Part shown: piece by piece, positions 18,185 through 28,495 of the stretch
How the letters are laid out: every line of letters begins with the position of its first letter
How positions within the stretch are numbered: position 1 is the first letter of the stretch
Assembly (NCBI RefSeq): GCF_031157375.1
Contig: NZ_JAVIFV010000004.1
Location: forward strand, 558,001 to 622,000
From: Sphingosinicella sp. LHD-64
GTDB taxonomy: Bacteria; Pseudomonadota; Alphaproteobacteria; Sphingomonadales; Sphingomonadaceae
DNA length: 64,000 nucleotides
Direction: 5' to 3'
Notes under the pieces: model-generated
The model's database searches: none
Told to the model about the DNA's origin: nothing
The model's input: only the letters and a program-made list of their open reading frames with translations
Translations under genes and position numbers: made by a program

Positions 18185-18738
18185 GAGCGCCTTTGCCGCA
18201 CCCCCATCGCCAGCGCCAGCAGCCGCGAGCTGATCGTCAGGCCGCGCGCGGCCGCTGCCGCATCGTCGATGAGGAAGCCGACACGGCCGCGCCGGGTGGT
18301 GAAGTGGATCATGCCATGGGGCATGCCGTCGCCGTCGGTGACGGTGAGCACCGGCCGGTCGGCGAAGGCGCCGAGCAGGCGGGTCGTGTCCTCGACAGTG
18401 GTGCCGTGCACGAAAGCGACGTGGCAGGTGCCGGCCTCGGCGGCGTCGGGCAGCCGCCGGATGGCGACGGGGCGGCCGTCGACCTGCTCGGACGCGGCCG
18501 CCTGGTCGAGCCGGGGTCCGAACGGATCGGTGCCGACGACGCAGAGCTGGAACGGCTGGCCCTCGCCCGGCCGCGCCGTCGCCGGCCATTCGACATAGCG
18601 GGGGAATTTGGGCAGGAAATCGGCCTTGACCACCCCGGCATTGCCGCGCGGAGGCGGCGCCTGCGCCACAGCCGTCGTGACCAGCAGCAGGGCGGCGAGC
18701 GAAGCGAGCCACACACGGACGGGACTGGAAAGCCTCAA
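18181..18738 (-). CDS. YfiR-like periplasmic protein (DUF4154)
   Basis: A 185-aa protein with a signal peptide (ending ...LLVTTAVAQA). The mature domain has the YfiR pattern: ADFLPKFPRYVEWPATA, FQLCVVGTDPFGPRLDQAA, GTCHVAFVHG and a C-terminal GLTISSRLLALAMGV. In Pseudomonas YfiR represses the membrane cyclase YfiN from the periplasm; here the coupled downstream partner is a kinase with a CHASE8-like sensor, the same sensor type found in YfiN. A periplasmic repressor role toward that kinase is inference. The two Cys residues of the mature part could be redox-active. Confidence 0.82.
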   Translation of the reverse strand: MRLSSPVRVWLASLAALLLVTTAVAQAPPPRGNAGVVKADFLPKFPRYVEWPATARPGEGQPFQLCVVGTDPFGPRLDQAAASEQVDGRPVAIRRLPDAAEAGTCHVAFVHGTTVEDTTRLLGAFADRPVLTVTDGDGMPHGMIHFTTRRGRVGFLIDDAAAAARGLTISSRLLALAMGVRQRRS

Positions 18739-18882
18739 GACAGCGCGTCCGTCGGCGGCGGCGAAGGGTCAGCGGAACACAAGCTCATCGTCGCGCCTCG
18801 AGCCAAGAAAACCGCCCCCTGCACGCCGAGTCTCGGGTCCCCGGCGCCAAAGGTCAAGCTTTGACGCTTCGCCAACATGTTT

Positions 18883-18961
18883 CGTCATGCCAGCGCAGGC
18901 TGGCATCTCGGGACGGAAGAGGCACGATTTCCCTGAGACCCCAGCCTTCGCTGGGGTGACG
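18883..18961. repeat. REP-like dispersed palindromic element (copy 2)
   Basis: Starts CGTCATGCCAGCGCAGGCTG and ends CCTTCGCTGGGGTGACG, with inverted arms as in copy 1; the internal GGCATCTCGGGACG also matches copy 1. It lies between the YfiR-like gene and the M28 peptidase stop. Confidence 0.85.
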
Positions 18962-18968
18962 ACAGACC

Positions 18969-20354
18969 CTACCGCGTCCCCGCCGGCTCGATCGCCTCCG
19001 GCGCGTTCGCCGTGGCGGCGAGGACGGCGGTCCAGGCGGCGACATTCTGGCGGAGCTGCACCGGATCGACCTTGTCGAGCGTGTCGTCCGGGGTGTGGTG
19101 ATAGTCGAAATAGCGGGTGCCGTCCTGGTTGAGGTCGACCGCCGCCGTGCCGGCGCGCGGCCAGGCGCCGAGATCGGCGCCGGCACCGGCCCGGTCCGCG
19201 CCCCGCACGATGCCGAGCGGCGCAAGCAGCGCCGTGATCCGGTCGGACAGCGCCGCATTGCCGGGGCCGAAGTTGAACTCGACCCGCCACACCCGGTCCG
19301 CGCCGAAATCGGATTCTCCGACCAGAACGACATTGTTTTCCGGATGGTGGAGGCGGAAATGGGTCGGACCGCCGCCGCCGCCGACCTCCTCCGCGCCGAA
19401 CAGGACGACGCGGATGGTGCGGCGCGGCTGGCCGGCCTGCATGATCCGGTGCGCCGCCGCGGTGGTGATGGCGACGCCGGCAGCATTGTCGATTGCGCCG
19501 GTGCCCATGTCCCAGCTGTCGAGATGGCCGCCGATCACGATGACGCCGGCATCGGGGTCGCTGCCCGGCACCTCGGCGACGACATTGCCGGACTGGTGGG
19601 TGCCGGTGTTGCGCGGGGTGAGGGTGAGCCGCATCCGCACCGGCTGGCCGCGGCTCAGGATGCGCTCGAGCTGCTCGGCGTCCGGCACGGTCAGCGCGCC
19701 GGCCGGAATCGGCCGCACGCCCTCGGCGAAGCTCTGGTTGCCGGTGTGCGGATTGCGGTGAAAGTCGGTGCCGATCGAGCGCACGACGATGGCCGCAGCG
19801 CCCTTGCGGCTGGCGATGGTCGGCCCCTGACGGCGCGGCGCGCCGAACTGCCCGTAGCCCGATCCGTCCTGGGTCGGCGCCATGGCATGGTTGATGAAGA
19901 CGATCTTGCCGCGCACCGCCGAATCCGGCGCCGCCTCAAGTTCGGCGACGCTGTTGAAGCCGATCACCTCGGCCTCGATGCCGCGCGCCGGGGTCGCGCC
20001 GCTGTTGCCGAGCGCGGTGACGACCAGAGGCTGCGGGAAGGGTGCGGAGATCTCGGCGCGCTCTTCGCCGCGGACCCAGACCGGCATGTCGAACGGCTCG
20101 ACCCGCACATTGCTGAAGCCCAGCGCGGTCAGCCGCGCCACCGCCCAGTCGCGCGCCCGCGCCTCGGCCTCGGTCCCTGCCTGGCGCGGGCCGACTTCGG
20201 TTGTGAGACCTTCGAGAATGTCCCAGGCGAGATTGTCGGACAGCGCCTGATCGCGCAGCGTTGCGGCCGGATCCGCCTGTGGCGGCGGCTGGAGCGCGTT
20301 GGCTGGCGAGAGGAGGAGGGGAAGGGCGGCGGCGGCGAGCAGCAGTTTTTTCAT
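18969..20354 (-). CDS. M28 family zinc metallopeptidase, exported
   Basis: A 461-aa peptidase with a Sec signal peptide (MKKLLLAAAALPLLLSPANA). A PA-type insert occupies roughly residues 120-260, and the M28 catalytic core follows: VIGGHLDSWDMGTGAIDNAA supplies the zinc His/Asp pair, FGAEEVGGGG the general base and second ligand, ESDFGAD a further Asp, and YHHTPDDTLDKV the last His. The arrangement resembles carboxypeptidase Q-like aminopeptidases and dipeptidases. Probably degrades peptides in the periplasm for nutrition; exact specificity cannot be read. Confidence 0.92.
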   Translation of the reverse strand: MKKLLLAAAALPLLLSPANALQPPPQADPAATLRDQALSDNLAWDILEGLTTEVGPRQAGTEAEARARDWAVARLTALGFSNVRVEPFDMPVWVRGEERAEISAPFPQPLVVTALGNSGATPARGIEAEVIGFNSVAELEAAPDSAVRGKIVFINHAMAPTQDGSGYGQFGAPRRQGPTIASRKGAAAIVVRSIGTDFHRNPHTGNQSFAEGVRPIPAGALTVPDAEQLERILSRGQPVRMRLTLTPRNTGTHQSGNVVAEVPGSDPDAGVIVIGGHLDSWDMGTGAIDNAAGVAITTAAAHRIMQAGQPRRTIRVVLFGAEEVGGGGGPTHFRLHHPENNVVLVGESDFGADRVWRVEFNFGPGNAALSDRITALLAPLGIVRGADRAGAGADLGAWPRAGTAAVDLNQDGTRYFDYHHTPDDTLDKVDPVQLRQNVAAWTAVLAATANAPEAIEPAGTR

Positions 20355-20456
20355 GAGCGGAGGGCTTAGAGGGGCCCCGCGCGTTTGCCAATCCCGCCGC
20401 GCGCCACTAGATGGGCGCCAACAGTTTCACCCGCATTTTCCGGAGATCAGCGACCG

Positions 20457-22136
<1,680 letters not shown>

Positions 22137-22148
22137 CGCCAAACAAGA

Positions 22149-22170
22149 GCCCCTCCCGCTTGGGAGGGGC
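22149..22170. terminator. Stem-loop between convergent ettA and a membrane-protein gene
   Basis: GCCCCTCCC pairs perfectly with GGGAGGGGC across a GCTT loop, 13 nt after the ettA stop and 20 nt from the opposite stop. No T tract on either side, so it may act as a weak bidirectional terminator or a 3'-end stabiliser. Confidence 0.6.
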
Positions 22171-22189
22171 AGTCATCCGACAAGATGGT

Positions 22190-23299
22190 TCAGGCCGCGA
22201 TGGCGGTGCGGTCGAGCACCGGCAGGCGCGCGCGCAGGCCGTCGGGCAGCGGCTTCACCACCGCACGGCGGGCGCCGGTCCAGAAGGCGGAGAGCAGCAG
22301 CAACGCCGAGCCGATGACGAGGGCGGTGAAGGCGACGGAGAGCTCGACCGCGCCATAGGTCTCGAACAGGCTGTTGAGCGCGTAGAGCACGTAGGCCAGC
22401 GCCGAGACGAGCAAGGCGCGCCGGTCGATCGCCAGCGCCACCAGGCCGAGCGCGACGTAGAGCAGGATCACGGTGACCGCGCCCAGCGTCGAGACCACGC
22501 CCTCGGTGAGGCCGAGCAGGGTGAAGATCGGATGGACGATCAGCGGGGCGGCGAGCAGGTGCAGCCAGAAGGCGACGTCCGAACGGCGCGTCTCGCGCTT
22601 CGGATCGGCGCCGTCCCACCACATCGCGAACAGGAAGGTGCCGATGCCGAGCACCAGAGCGGCGCCGAGCAGCACGTTCTCCAGCGTCTGCTGCTGCGCC
22701 GGCGTCATCATGTCCGGATCGCCGGCGAGAGTCGAGGCGATCAAAGCGAGCACCAGACCGACCAGGGCGGCCGTGCCCGCGGCGATGGTGATCGGGACGC
22801 GGAAGCGCCGCCAGTGGGCATAGGCGCCGCCGGCGGCCACCGCAGCGGCGAAGGCCAGCACCAGCGCCACCGCCTGGCCGTTGTCGTTGACATAGTCTTC
22901 GCCGAGCGCCGTCGCGGCGGCGACGGCGATGCTGGCGAAGACGCCGCCGACGAAGGCGAGCAGCAGCAGGATGCTGGGCAGCGCCATCCGCCGCTTCAGC
23001 GTGAAGAATTCGGCGAGCCCCCAGGCGGTCGCGGCGACGAACAGGCCGGCGAACAACGACGGGCCGTCCCCCTCCAGCTGCGGCGGCAGCGACTGGCCGA
23101 TCCAGGCGACCGCAACGAGCAGGATCGCGGTCGCGATGCCGACGAAGATGTCGTTGAACCCGGTCAGCAGCCGGAAGCTCTCCTCGTCGACGACCGGCGT
23201 CTGGCGGCCTGCGGCGATGAAATTGCGGAAGGCGTCCGCCTGCTGCGGCGTCAGCGCGCCGCCGGCGACGGCAGCTTCGAGATCGCTCTCGCTGTACAT
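22190..23299 (-). CDS. Multi-pass membrane protein of unknown function
   Basis: A 369-aa protein with a soluble N-terminus of about 50 residues (SESDLEAAVAGGALTPQQAD, a short helical segment also seen at the start of DUF2157-type membrane proteins) and then about ten hydrophobic helices. No transport or catalytic signature is visible. The ATG at 23299 is preceded by GGGGAGAAG, a strong ribosome-binding site; the longer upstream frame runs into a REP-like repeat and is rejected. Confidence 0.75.
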   Translation of the reverse strand: MYSESDLEAAVAGGALTPQQADAFRNFIAAGRQTPVVDEESFRLLTGFNDIFVGIATAILLVAVAWIGQSLPPQLEGDGPSLFAGLFVAATAWGLAEFFTLKRRMALPSILLLLAFVGGVFASIAVAAATALGEDYVNDNGQAVALVLAFAAAVAAGGAYAHWRRFRVPITIAAGTAALVGLVLALIASTLAGDPDMMTPAQQQTLENVLLGAALVLGIGTFLFAMWWDGADPKRETRRSDVAFWLHLLAAPLIVHPIFTLLGLTEGVVSTLGAVTVILLYVALGLVALAIDRRALLVSALAYVLYALNSLFETYGAVELSVAFTALVIGSALLLLSAFWTGARRAVVKPLPDGLRARLPVLDRTAIAA

Positions 23300-23368
23300 T
23301 GGCACTTCTCCCCTGAAGTGTGGGGAGACTAGCACAGGTGTTTTATTCATGCAATACACTTGAAGTAT

Positions 23369-23443
23369 CGTCGTTGCGAGCCGCAGGCGAAGCAATCCGG
23401 CGTGGAAGCTGATCGCCATGGCGCTGCGCATCTCGCGATGACG
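23369..23443. repeat. REP-like dispersed element, second type
   Basis: Starts CGTCGTTGCGAGCCGCAGGC and ends CTCGCGATGACG; the ends are inverted repeats with 10 of 12 positions matching. The internal GAAGCAATCC is characteristic of a dispersed repeat common in sphingomonads. Related in design to the other REP-like copies but not the same family. Confidence 0.7.
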
Positions 23444-23447
23444 TCGG

Positions 23448-24341
23448 CTAGTGGCCCTGCAGCCGCTGCATGATGGTCATCGCCTGCTCGGCGCCGGACC
23501 GGGGCACGATTTCGCCGGTCCGATCGGTGATCGCGGGGAAGTTCGCGGCGACCGCTTCGGGAGTGGCTTCGGGAAGTGCGACGCCGCGGGTCAGTGTGAC
23601 ATAGGCCGCTTGGACCACGCCGGCACCGGCACCGAGGATGGTGTTGGTGGGCGCGTCCTCCGACACCAGGAAGAGCGCCGCGGGCGCGACCAGCTCCGGC
23701 GTGAAGCGCTCCAGCAGCTCGGCCGGAAAGATGTCCTCGGTCATCCGCGTGGCGGCGGTCGGGGCGATCGTGTTGACCTTCACGTTGTACTTGGCGCCTT
23801 CGAGCGCGAGTGTCTTGGCGAGACCGGCGAGGCCGAGCTTGGCGGCGCCGTAATTGGCTTGGCCGAAATTGCCGTAGAGGCCGGTCGAAGAGGCGGTCAT
23901 CAGGATGCGGCCGTAAGCTTGACTACGCATCGTCTCCCACACCGCCTTGGCGCAGTTGGCGGAGCCGTTCAGGTGCACGTCGACGACGAAGCGGAAATCC
24001 TCGGGCTCCATCTTGGCGAAGCTCCTGTCCCTGAGCACGCCGGCATTGTTGATCAGGATATGAATCCCGCCCCAGGCTTCCTTCGCCTTCGCGACCATTT
24101 CCTCCATCTGGGCGCAGTTGGTGACGCTGCCGCCATTCGCCATTGCTGTGCCGCCGGCGGCTTCGATCTCCTCGACGACCTTGAGCGCGGCGTCGCTGCG
24201 GCCGGTGCCGTCACGCGAACCGCCGAGATCGTTGACGACCACCCTGGCGCCGCGTTTGGCCAGCTCGAGCGCATAGGCGCGGCCCAGGCCGCCGCCGGCG
24301 CCGGTGACGATCGCGACACGGCCTTCGAAACGGATGGTCAT
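23448..24341 (-). CDS. Short-chain dehydrogenase, (3R)-hydroxyacyl-CoA dehydrogenase type
   Basis: A 297-aa classical SDR. The NAD(P) motif is TGAGGGLGRAYALELA, the NNAGV motif is present, and the catalytic Ser-Tyr-Lys lie in MTASSTGLYGNFGQANYGAA. The start RFEGRVAIVTGAGGGLGRAY and NDLGGSRDGTG are typical of the dehydrogenase part of peroxisomal multifunctional enzyme 2. It probably oxidises 3-hydroxyacyl-CoA in a beta-oxidation-like route. The C-terminal extension beyond 250 residues is usual for this subgroup. No partner hydratase is adjacent. Confidence 0.85.
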   Translation of the reverse strand: MTIRFEGRVAIVTGAGGGLGRAYALELAKRGARVVVNDLGGSRDGTGRSDAALKVVEEIEAAGGTAMANGGSVTNCAQMEEMVAKAKEAWGGIHILINNAGVLRDRSFAKMEPEDFRFVVDVHLNGSANCAKAVWETMRSQAYGRILMTASSTGLYGNFGQANYGAAKLGLAGLAKTLALEGAKYNVKVNTIAPTAATRMTEDIFPAELLERFTPELVAPAALFLVSEDAPTNTILGAGAGVVQAAYVTLTRGVALPEATPEAVAANFPAITDRTGEIVPRSGAEQAMTIMQRLQGH

Positions 24342-24421
24342 AAGCTGAAAACCCTACTCCACGTTCTTGAAGAACGAGCGCGGAGTAGGGGATCGTATGC
24401 CGGGCGAAAAGCCCCGCACGC

Positions 24422-24781
24422 TTATTGCGGACTGCGACCCCGTTCGTAGGCCTGCAGGCAATTGTCCGTGACGGTGCGCGAGCAGTTCGGCTTGGGGCCG
24501 GTGTCCGGCTGGGGCGTCGGCGCGGCGGCAGGCGATGCGCCGGTTCCGCCCGGCTGCGGCGGCTGGTTGAAGCCCGGCGGCGCGGTGGCGGGATCCGAGA
24601 CGACCGGAATGCCGCGCGCATCGCGGGCCGGCGCCTGGTTGCCGGGCGCGACCGTCTGGCCCGAAGCGGGCGGGGCGGTCTCGGCCGGGGGCGAGGTGGT
24701 GGCGGGCGCGGGCGGAGTCGTGCCCTGCGCGAAGGCGGCGCCGCCGATCATCAGGGCAGCCGCGAAAAGAGCCGATTTCAT
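24422..24781 (-). CDS. Small exported Pro/Ala-rich protein of unknown function
   Basis: A 119-aa protein with a signal peptide (MKSALFAAALMIGGAAFAQG) followed by a low-complexity region of Pro, Ala, Thr and Gly, and a short ordered tail with two Cys residues (PNCSRTVTDNCLQAYERG), which could form a disulfide. An upstream in-frame extension is rejected because the signal peptide starts exactly at the ATG at 24781, with AGGAGGACAGGC before it. No family recognised. Confidence 0.65.
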   Translation of the reverse strand: MKSALFAAALMIGGAAFAQGTTPPAPATTSPPAETAPPASGQTVAPGNQAPARDARGIPVVSDPATAPPGFNQPPQPGGTGASPAAAPTPQPDTGPKPNCSRTVTDNCLQAYERGRSPQ

Positions 24782-24860
24782 GCCTGTCCTCCTGGATGTG
24801 TCGGAATGACGGAGGACCAAACGTTGCGGCTGCGGTTTTTCTCCCTCGTATTTGTGAGGA

Positions 24861-25559
24861 TCAGACGGCCCCTTCCGAATCAAGGGCATAGCCGGCGGAG
24901 CGGACAGTCCGGATGATGTCGGCGCGGCCGCCGATGTTCACCGCCTTGCGCAGGCGCCGGATGTGGACGTCCACGGTCCTGAGCTCGATGTCGCTGTCAT
25001 GGCCCCAGACCGAATCGAGCAGCCGCTCGCGCGAGAAGACGCGGCCGGGATGTTCGAGGAAGTGGCGCAGCAGCCGGAACTCGGTCGGCCCGAGTTGAAC
25101 TGATTCGCCGCCACGCTTCACCTTGTGGCCGACCAGGTCCATCTCGATATCGGCATAGGCGAGCTGCTCGCCGGCCAGCGCCGGCCGCACGCGGCGGAGC
25201 ACCGCGCCGACGCGGGCGATCAACTCGCGCGGGGAGAAGGGCTTGGTCACATAGTCGTCGGCGCCGGTCTCCAGGCCGCGGATCCGGTCCGCCTCCTCGC
25301 CGCGGGCGGTCAGCATGATGATCGGCACGTTGGCGGTCTCGGGGAGGCGGCGCAGACGCCGGCATACCTCGATCCCCGACGTGCCCTCGATCATCCAGTC
25401 GAGGATGACGACGTCCGGCGGGGATTCGCGCGCGATCAGCAGCGCCTCGTCGCCGTCCGGGGTGGTGTCGAGCTCGAACTCCTCGCGTTCGAAATGGAAG
25501 GTCAGGAGTTCGACCAGGCCCTGGTCGTCCTCGACCAGCAATATGCGTGCTTTAGTCAA
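24861..25559 (-). CDS. phoB: Phosphate regulon response regulator PhoB
   Basis: A 232-aa OmpR-type regulator. The receiver domain begins RILLVEDDQGLVELL, with the phospho-Asp in VVILDWMIEG (about residue 54) and the conserved Lys in DDYVTKPFSPREL. The winged-helix DNA-binding domain follows, with GPTEFRLLRHFLEHPG and the recognition helix in TVDVHIRRLRKAV. It activates the pst genes when phosphate is scarce. The start is best placed at the TTG at 25559, inside the end of phoU (8-bp overlap); no ATG or GTG fits better. It is the last gene of the pst operon. Confidence 0.95.
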   Translation of the reverse strand: MTKARILLVEDDQGLVELLTFHFEREEFELDTTPDGDEALLIARESPPDVVILDWMIEGTSGIEVCRRLRRLPETANVPIIMLTARGEEADRIRGLETGADDYVTKPFSPRELIARVGAVLRRVRPALAGEQLAYADIEMDLVGHKVKRGGESVQLGPTEFRLLRHFLEHPGRVFSRERLLDSVWGHDSDIELRTVDVHIRRLRKAVNIGGRADIIRTVRSAGYALDSEGAV

Positions 25560-26265
25560 TGAGGTCGTCCGCTCCGATTTCGGTCGTGTCCGCACCCTTC
25601 GGCCGGTCGGCGAGGTGCTCGCCGGTCGCGGCGAAATAGACCATCTCCGCGACATTGGTCGCGTGGTCGCCGATCCGCTCCAGGTTCTTCGCGGCGAACA
25701 GGAGGTGCGTCGCCGGCGTGATGTTGTGCGGGTTCTCCATCATGTGGGTGAGGAGCGCCCGGAAGATCGAATTGTAGAAATCGTCCACCGCCGCATCGCG
25801 CTCGACCACGCCGAGCGCCTTGGCGGCGTCGCGGGCGGCGAAGGCATCGAGCGCGTTGTGGACCATCTCGCCGGCGATCCGCGCCATTTCGGGGAGCAGC
25901 GACATCGCGCGGATCCTGCTGTCCTCGATGCTGGCGACGCGCTTGGCGATGTTCTTGGCATAATCGCCGATCCGCTCGACCACGCCGGCGATCTTCAAGG
26001 CCGCGACGACGTCGCGCAGGTCGTCCGCCATGGGGGCGCGGAGCGCGATGATCTGCACCGCGCGGCGCTCGATCTCGGCCTCCAGATCATCGATCTTCTT
26101 GTCGCGGACGACCACCTCGGCCGCGCTGTCGGGGTCGCGGCGGATCAGCGCCAGCATGGAATCGCGGATCGCCTCCTCGGCGAGGCCGCCCATCTCGCAG
26201 ACGGTTGCGCGGAGCTGGTCCAGCTCCTCGTCGAAGGCTTTGACGGTGTGGCCGGTGGTCGCCAT
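25552..26265 (-). CDS. phoU: Phosphate signalling protein PhoU
   Basis: A 237-aa all-helical protein made of two PhoU three-helix repeats. EAEIERRAVQIIALRAPMAD and the later NPHNITPATHLLFAAKNLER followed by IGDHATNVAEM carry the metal-binding E/D-x3-D type motifs. PhoU links the Pst transporter to PhoR and keeps the regulon off when phosphate is plentiful. It begins at the ATG at 26265 behind AAAGGAAC and overlaps phoB at its end. Two tandem stem-loops fill the gap between pstB and this gene. Confidence 0.95.
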   Translation of the reverse strand: MATTGHTVKAFDEELDQLRATVCEMGGLAEEAIRDSMLALIRRDPDSAAEVVVRDKKIDDLEAEIERRAVQIIALRAPMADDLRDVVAALKIAGVVERIGDYAKNIAKRVASIEDSRIRAMSLLPEMARIAGEMVHNALDAFAARDAAKALGVVERDAAVDDFYNSIFRALLTHMMENPHNITPATHLLFAAKNLERIGDHATNVAEMVYFAATGEHLADRPKGADTTEIGADDLID

Positions 26266-26309
26266 CTTAGTTCCTTTGTTGTCGCATGATGGCCGGAAGT
26301 GAATTGGCC

Positions 26310-26352
26310 GTCGTGCCCCCGGCACGACTACAGATTGCCGGGGGCAATCTGT
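26310..26352 (-). promoter_or_regulatory. Two tandem perfect stem-loops between pstB and phoU
   Basis: GTCGTGCC/GGCACGAC (26310-26328) and ACAGATTGCC/GGCAATCTGT (26330-26352) are perfect 8-bp and 10-bp stems, each with a 3-nt loop and one base between them. They sit in the 131-bp gap of an otherwise tightly packed operon. Probably transcript-processing or stabilising elements that set pstB and phoU-phoB levels apart. No T tract follows. Confidence 0.65.
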
Positions 26353-26396
26353 ACCAGTTCACGGTTCCCACTTTTCCTATCATGCTTTCTGTCTCC

Positions 26397-27212
26397 TCAG
26401 CCGTAGCGGCCGGTAATGTAATCCTTCGTGCGCGTTTCGCGGGGGTTGGTGAAGATTGCGGACGTTTCGCCATATTCGACAAGAACGCCCAGATGGAAGA
26501 AGGCGGTGCGCTGCGAGACGCGCGCGGCCTGCTGCATGTTGTGGGTGACGATGACGATGGCGTAGCGGCCCCGCAATTCGTGGATCAGCTCCTCGATCTT
26601 GGCGGTGGCGATCGGGTCCAGCGCCGAGCAGGGCTCGTCCATCAGGATGACCTCGGGATCGACCGCGATCGCGCGGGCGATGCACAGGCGCTGCTGCTGG
26701 CCGCCGGACAGCGCGGTGCCGCTCTCGGCGAGGCGGTCCTTCACCTCCTCCCACAGGCCGGCGCGCTTCAGGGATCGCTCGACGATCTGGTCCATCTCCG
26801 CCTTGCCATGGGCGAGCCCGTGGATGCGCGGGCCATAGGCGACGTTCTCGTAGATCGACTTGGGGAAGGGATTGGGCTTCTGGAACACCATGCCGACCCG
26901 CGCGCGCAGCTGCACCACGTCCATCGACTTGTCGTAGATGTTCTCGCCGTCCAGGCGGATGTCGCCCTCCACCCGAGCGCTCGCCACGGTGTCGTTCATC
27001 CGGTTGAGGGTGCGCAGGAAGGTGGACTTGCCGCAGCCCGAGGGGCCGATGAAGGCGGTCACATTCTCCTGGCCGACGTCGATCGAGACGTTGCTGATCG
27101 CCTGCTTCTCGCCATAGAAGACGTTGACGTTGTGCGCCGTCATCTTCGGCCCGCTTTCGGGCACCGTGACTTCGGCGGCAGCAATTTCCCTCAAGTCGGT
27201 CATATGATTCAC
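26397..27212 (-). CDS. pstB: Phosphate ABC transporter ATP-binding protein PstB
   Basis: A 271-aa ATPase of the high-affinity phosphate importer. Walker A is GPSGCGKST, the signature [20 protein letters not shown] and Walker [14 protein letters not shown], all as in Pst[19 protein letters not shown] is the usual beginning. The GTG at 27212 overlaps the pstA stop by 4 bp (GTGA); an in-frame ATG at 27203 is the alternative start. Confidence 0.96.
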   Translation of the reverse strand: MNHMTDLREIAAAEVTVPESGPKMTAHNVNVFYGEKQAISNVSIDVGQENVTAFIGPSGCGKSTFLRTLNRMNDTVASARVEGDIRLDGENIYDKSMDVVQLRARVGMVFQKPNPFPKSIYENVAYGPRIHGLAHGKAEMDQIVERSLKRAGLWEEVKDRLAESGTALSGGQQQRLCIARAIAVDPEVILMDEPCSALDPIATAKIEELIHELRGRYAIVIVTHNMQQAARVSQRTAFFHLGVLVEYGETSAIFTNPRETRTKDYITGRYG

Positions 27213-28495
27213 CAGCGCCGTTCAAACTTGTTGCGAAGATAGATGGCCAGCCCGTTCATCGCGAGCAGGAAGACCAGAAGCACGATGATCGCGGCCGACG
27301 TCTTCTCGACGAAGCCGCGGCTGACCTCGTCCGACCACAGGAAGATCTGGACCGGCAGCGCGGTCGCGGGGTCGGTGAGGCCGCCCGGCGGCGCGGCGAT
27401 GAACGCACGCATGCCGATCATCAGCAGGGGCGCGGTCTCGCCGAGCGCCCGGGCCATGCCGATGATCGTGCCGGTGAGGATGCCGGGCAGCGCCAGCGGC
27501 AGCACGTGGTGGAAGACGACCTGCACCCGGCTGGCGCCGACGCCGAGCGCGGCGTCGCGGATCGAGGGCGGGACCGACTTGATCGCGTTGCGGCCGGCGA
27601 TGACGATGACCGGCATGGTCATCAGCGCCAGCGTGAGTCCGCCGACGACGGGGGCCGAGCGCGGCAGGTGCATCATGTTGAGGAACACGGCGAGGCCGAG
27701 CAGGCCAAAGATGATCGACGGGACTGCTGCGAGGTTGTTGATCGAGACCTCGATCATGTCGGTCCAGCGATTCTTCGGCGCATATTCCTCGAGATAGACG
27801 GCCGAGAGCACGCCGATCGGAAAGGCGAGGGCGAGGGTGACGATCATGGTCAGCAGCGAGCCCTTGAACGCGCCCCAGATGCCGACGAGGGTCGGATCGG
27901 TGGAATCGGCGCCGGTCAGGAAGGACCAGTTGATCGCGGTCTGGACACGGCCTTCGTTCGAGAGCCGCGCGTAGACCTGCTCGGCGTCGGGCGCGCCGTT
28001 GCCCTTGGCGGCGATGTCGATCCCGGTCGCGGCGGGGAGCCACAGCGTCGCGGACCCACGCAGGATATCGGGATTGTCGCGCACCGCCTCGCGCAGCCTG
28101 AGGCGGGCGCCGTCCGAGAAGAGGCGGACGCCGTCGGGGCCATATTGCACCTCGGCCGCCTGGGTCAGCACCCGATCGAAATCGGCATTGGCGAGCGCCT
28201 GGTCGGCGCCGAAGCCGCGCAGCGCCGCCGGATCGAGGAAGAGCTCGCTGCGCGGGAAATCTACGTCGAGCCGGAGGTCGGTCTGGGTGAAGCCGCGCAC
28301 GCCGTTCGCCATCATCGTGACGAGCAGGAAAGCGAGGAATCCGGCCGAGATCAGGATCGCGGCGAGGCCCCAGAGCTTGAAGCGCTTCTCCGCGCCATAG
28401 CGGCGGCGGATGCGCGCCTGCATGACCGTGCCATGCCAGTCGGTCGGCATCGGATCGACGCGGCCGGCGGCGGGGGAAAGGGCGGCGTCACTCAT
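27209..28495 (-). CDS. pstA: Phosphate ABC transporter permease PstA, long form
   Basis: A 428-aa permease. After an N-terminal cytoplasmic stretch and one TM comes a ~150-residue periplasmic insertion of the DUF3333 type ([20 protein letters not shown]), then the normal permease core with the EAA-type loop [20 protein letters not shown]. The core matches E. coli PstA, which lacks the insertion; the long form is common in alphaproteobacteria. The start overlaps the pstC end by 8 bp and the stop overlaps pstB. Confidence 0.95.
   Translation of the reverse strand: MSDAALSPAAGRVDPMPTDWHGTVMQARIRRRYGAEKRFKLWGLAAILISAGFLAFLLVTMMANGVRGFTQTDLRLDVDFPRSELFLDPAALRGFGADQALANADFDRVLTQAAEVQYGPDGVRLFSDGARLRLREAVRDNPDILRGSATLWLPAATGIDIAAKGNGAPDAEQVYARLSNEGRVQTAINWSFLTGADSTDPTLVGIWGAFKGSLLTMIVTLALAFPIGVLSAVYLEEYAPKNRWTDMIEVSINNLAAVPSIIFGLLGLAVFLNMMHLPRSAPVVGGLTLALMTMPVIVIAGRNAIKSVPPSIRDAALGVGASRVQVVFHHVLPLALPGILTGTIIGMARALGETAPLLMIGMRAFIAAPPGGLTDPATALPVQIFLWSDEVSRGFVEKTSAAIIVLLVFLLAMNGLAIYLRNKFERRW

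Noticed and set aside
18185-18712. N-terminal extension of the hybrid kinase
   Set aside because: It overlaps the YfiR-like gene in another frame and has no kinase-related sequence; the ATG at 18184 fits.
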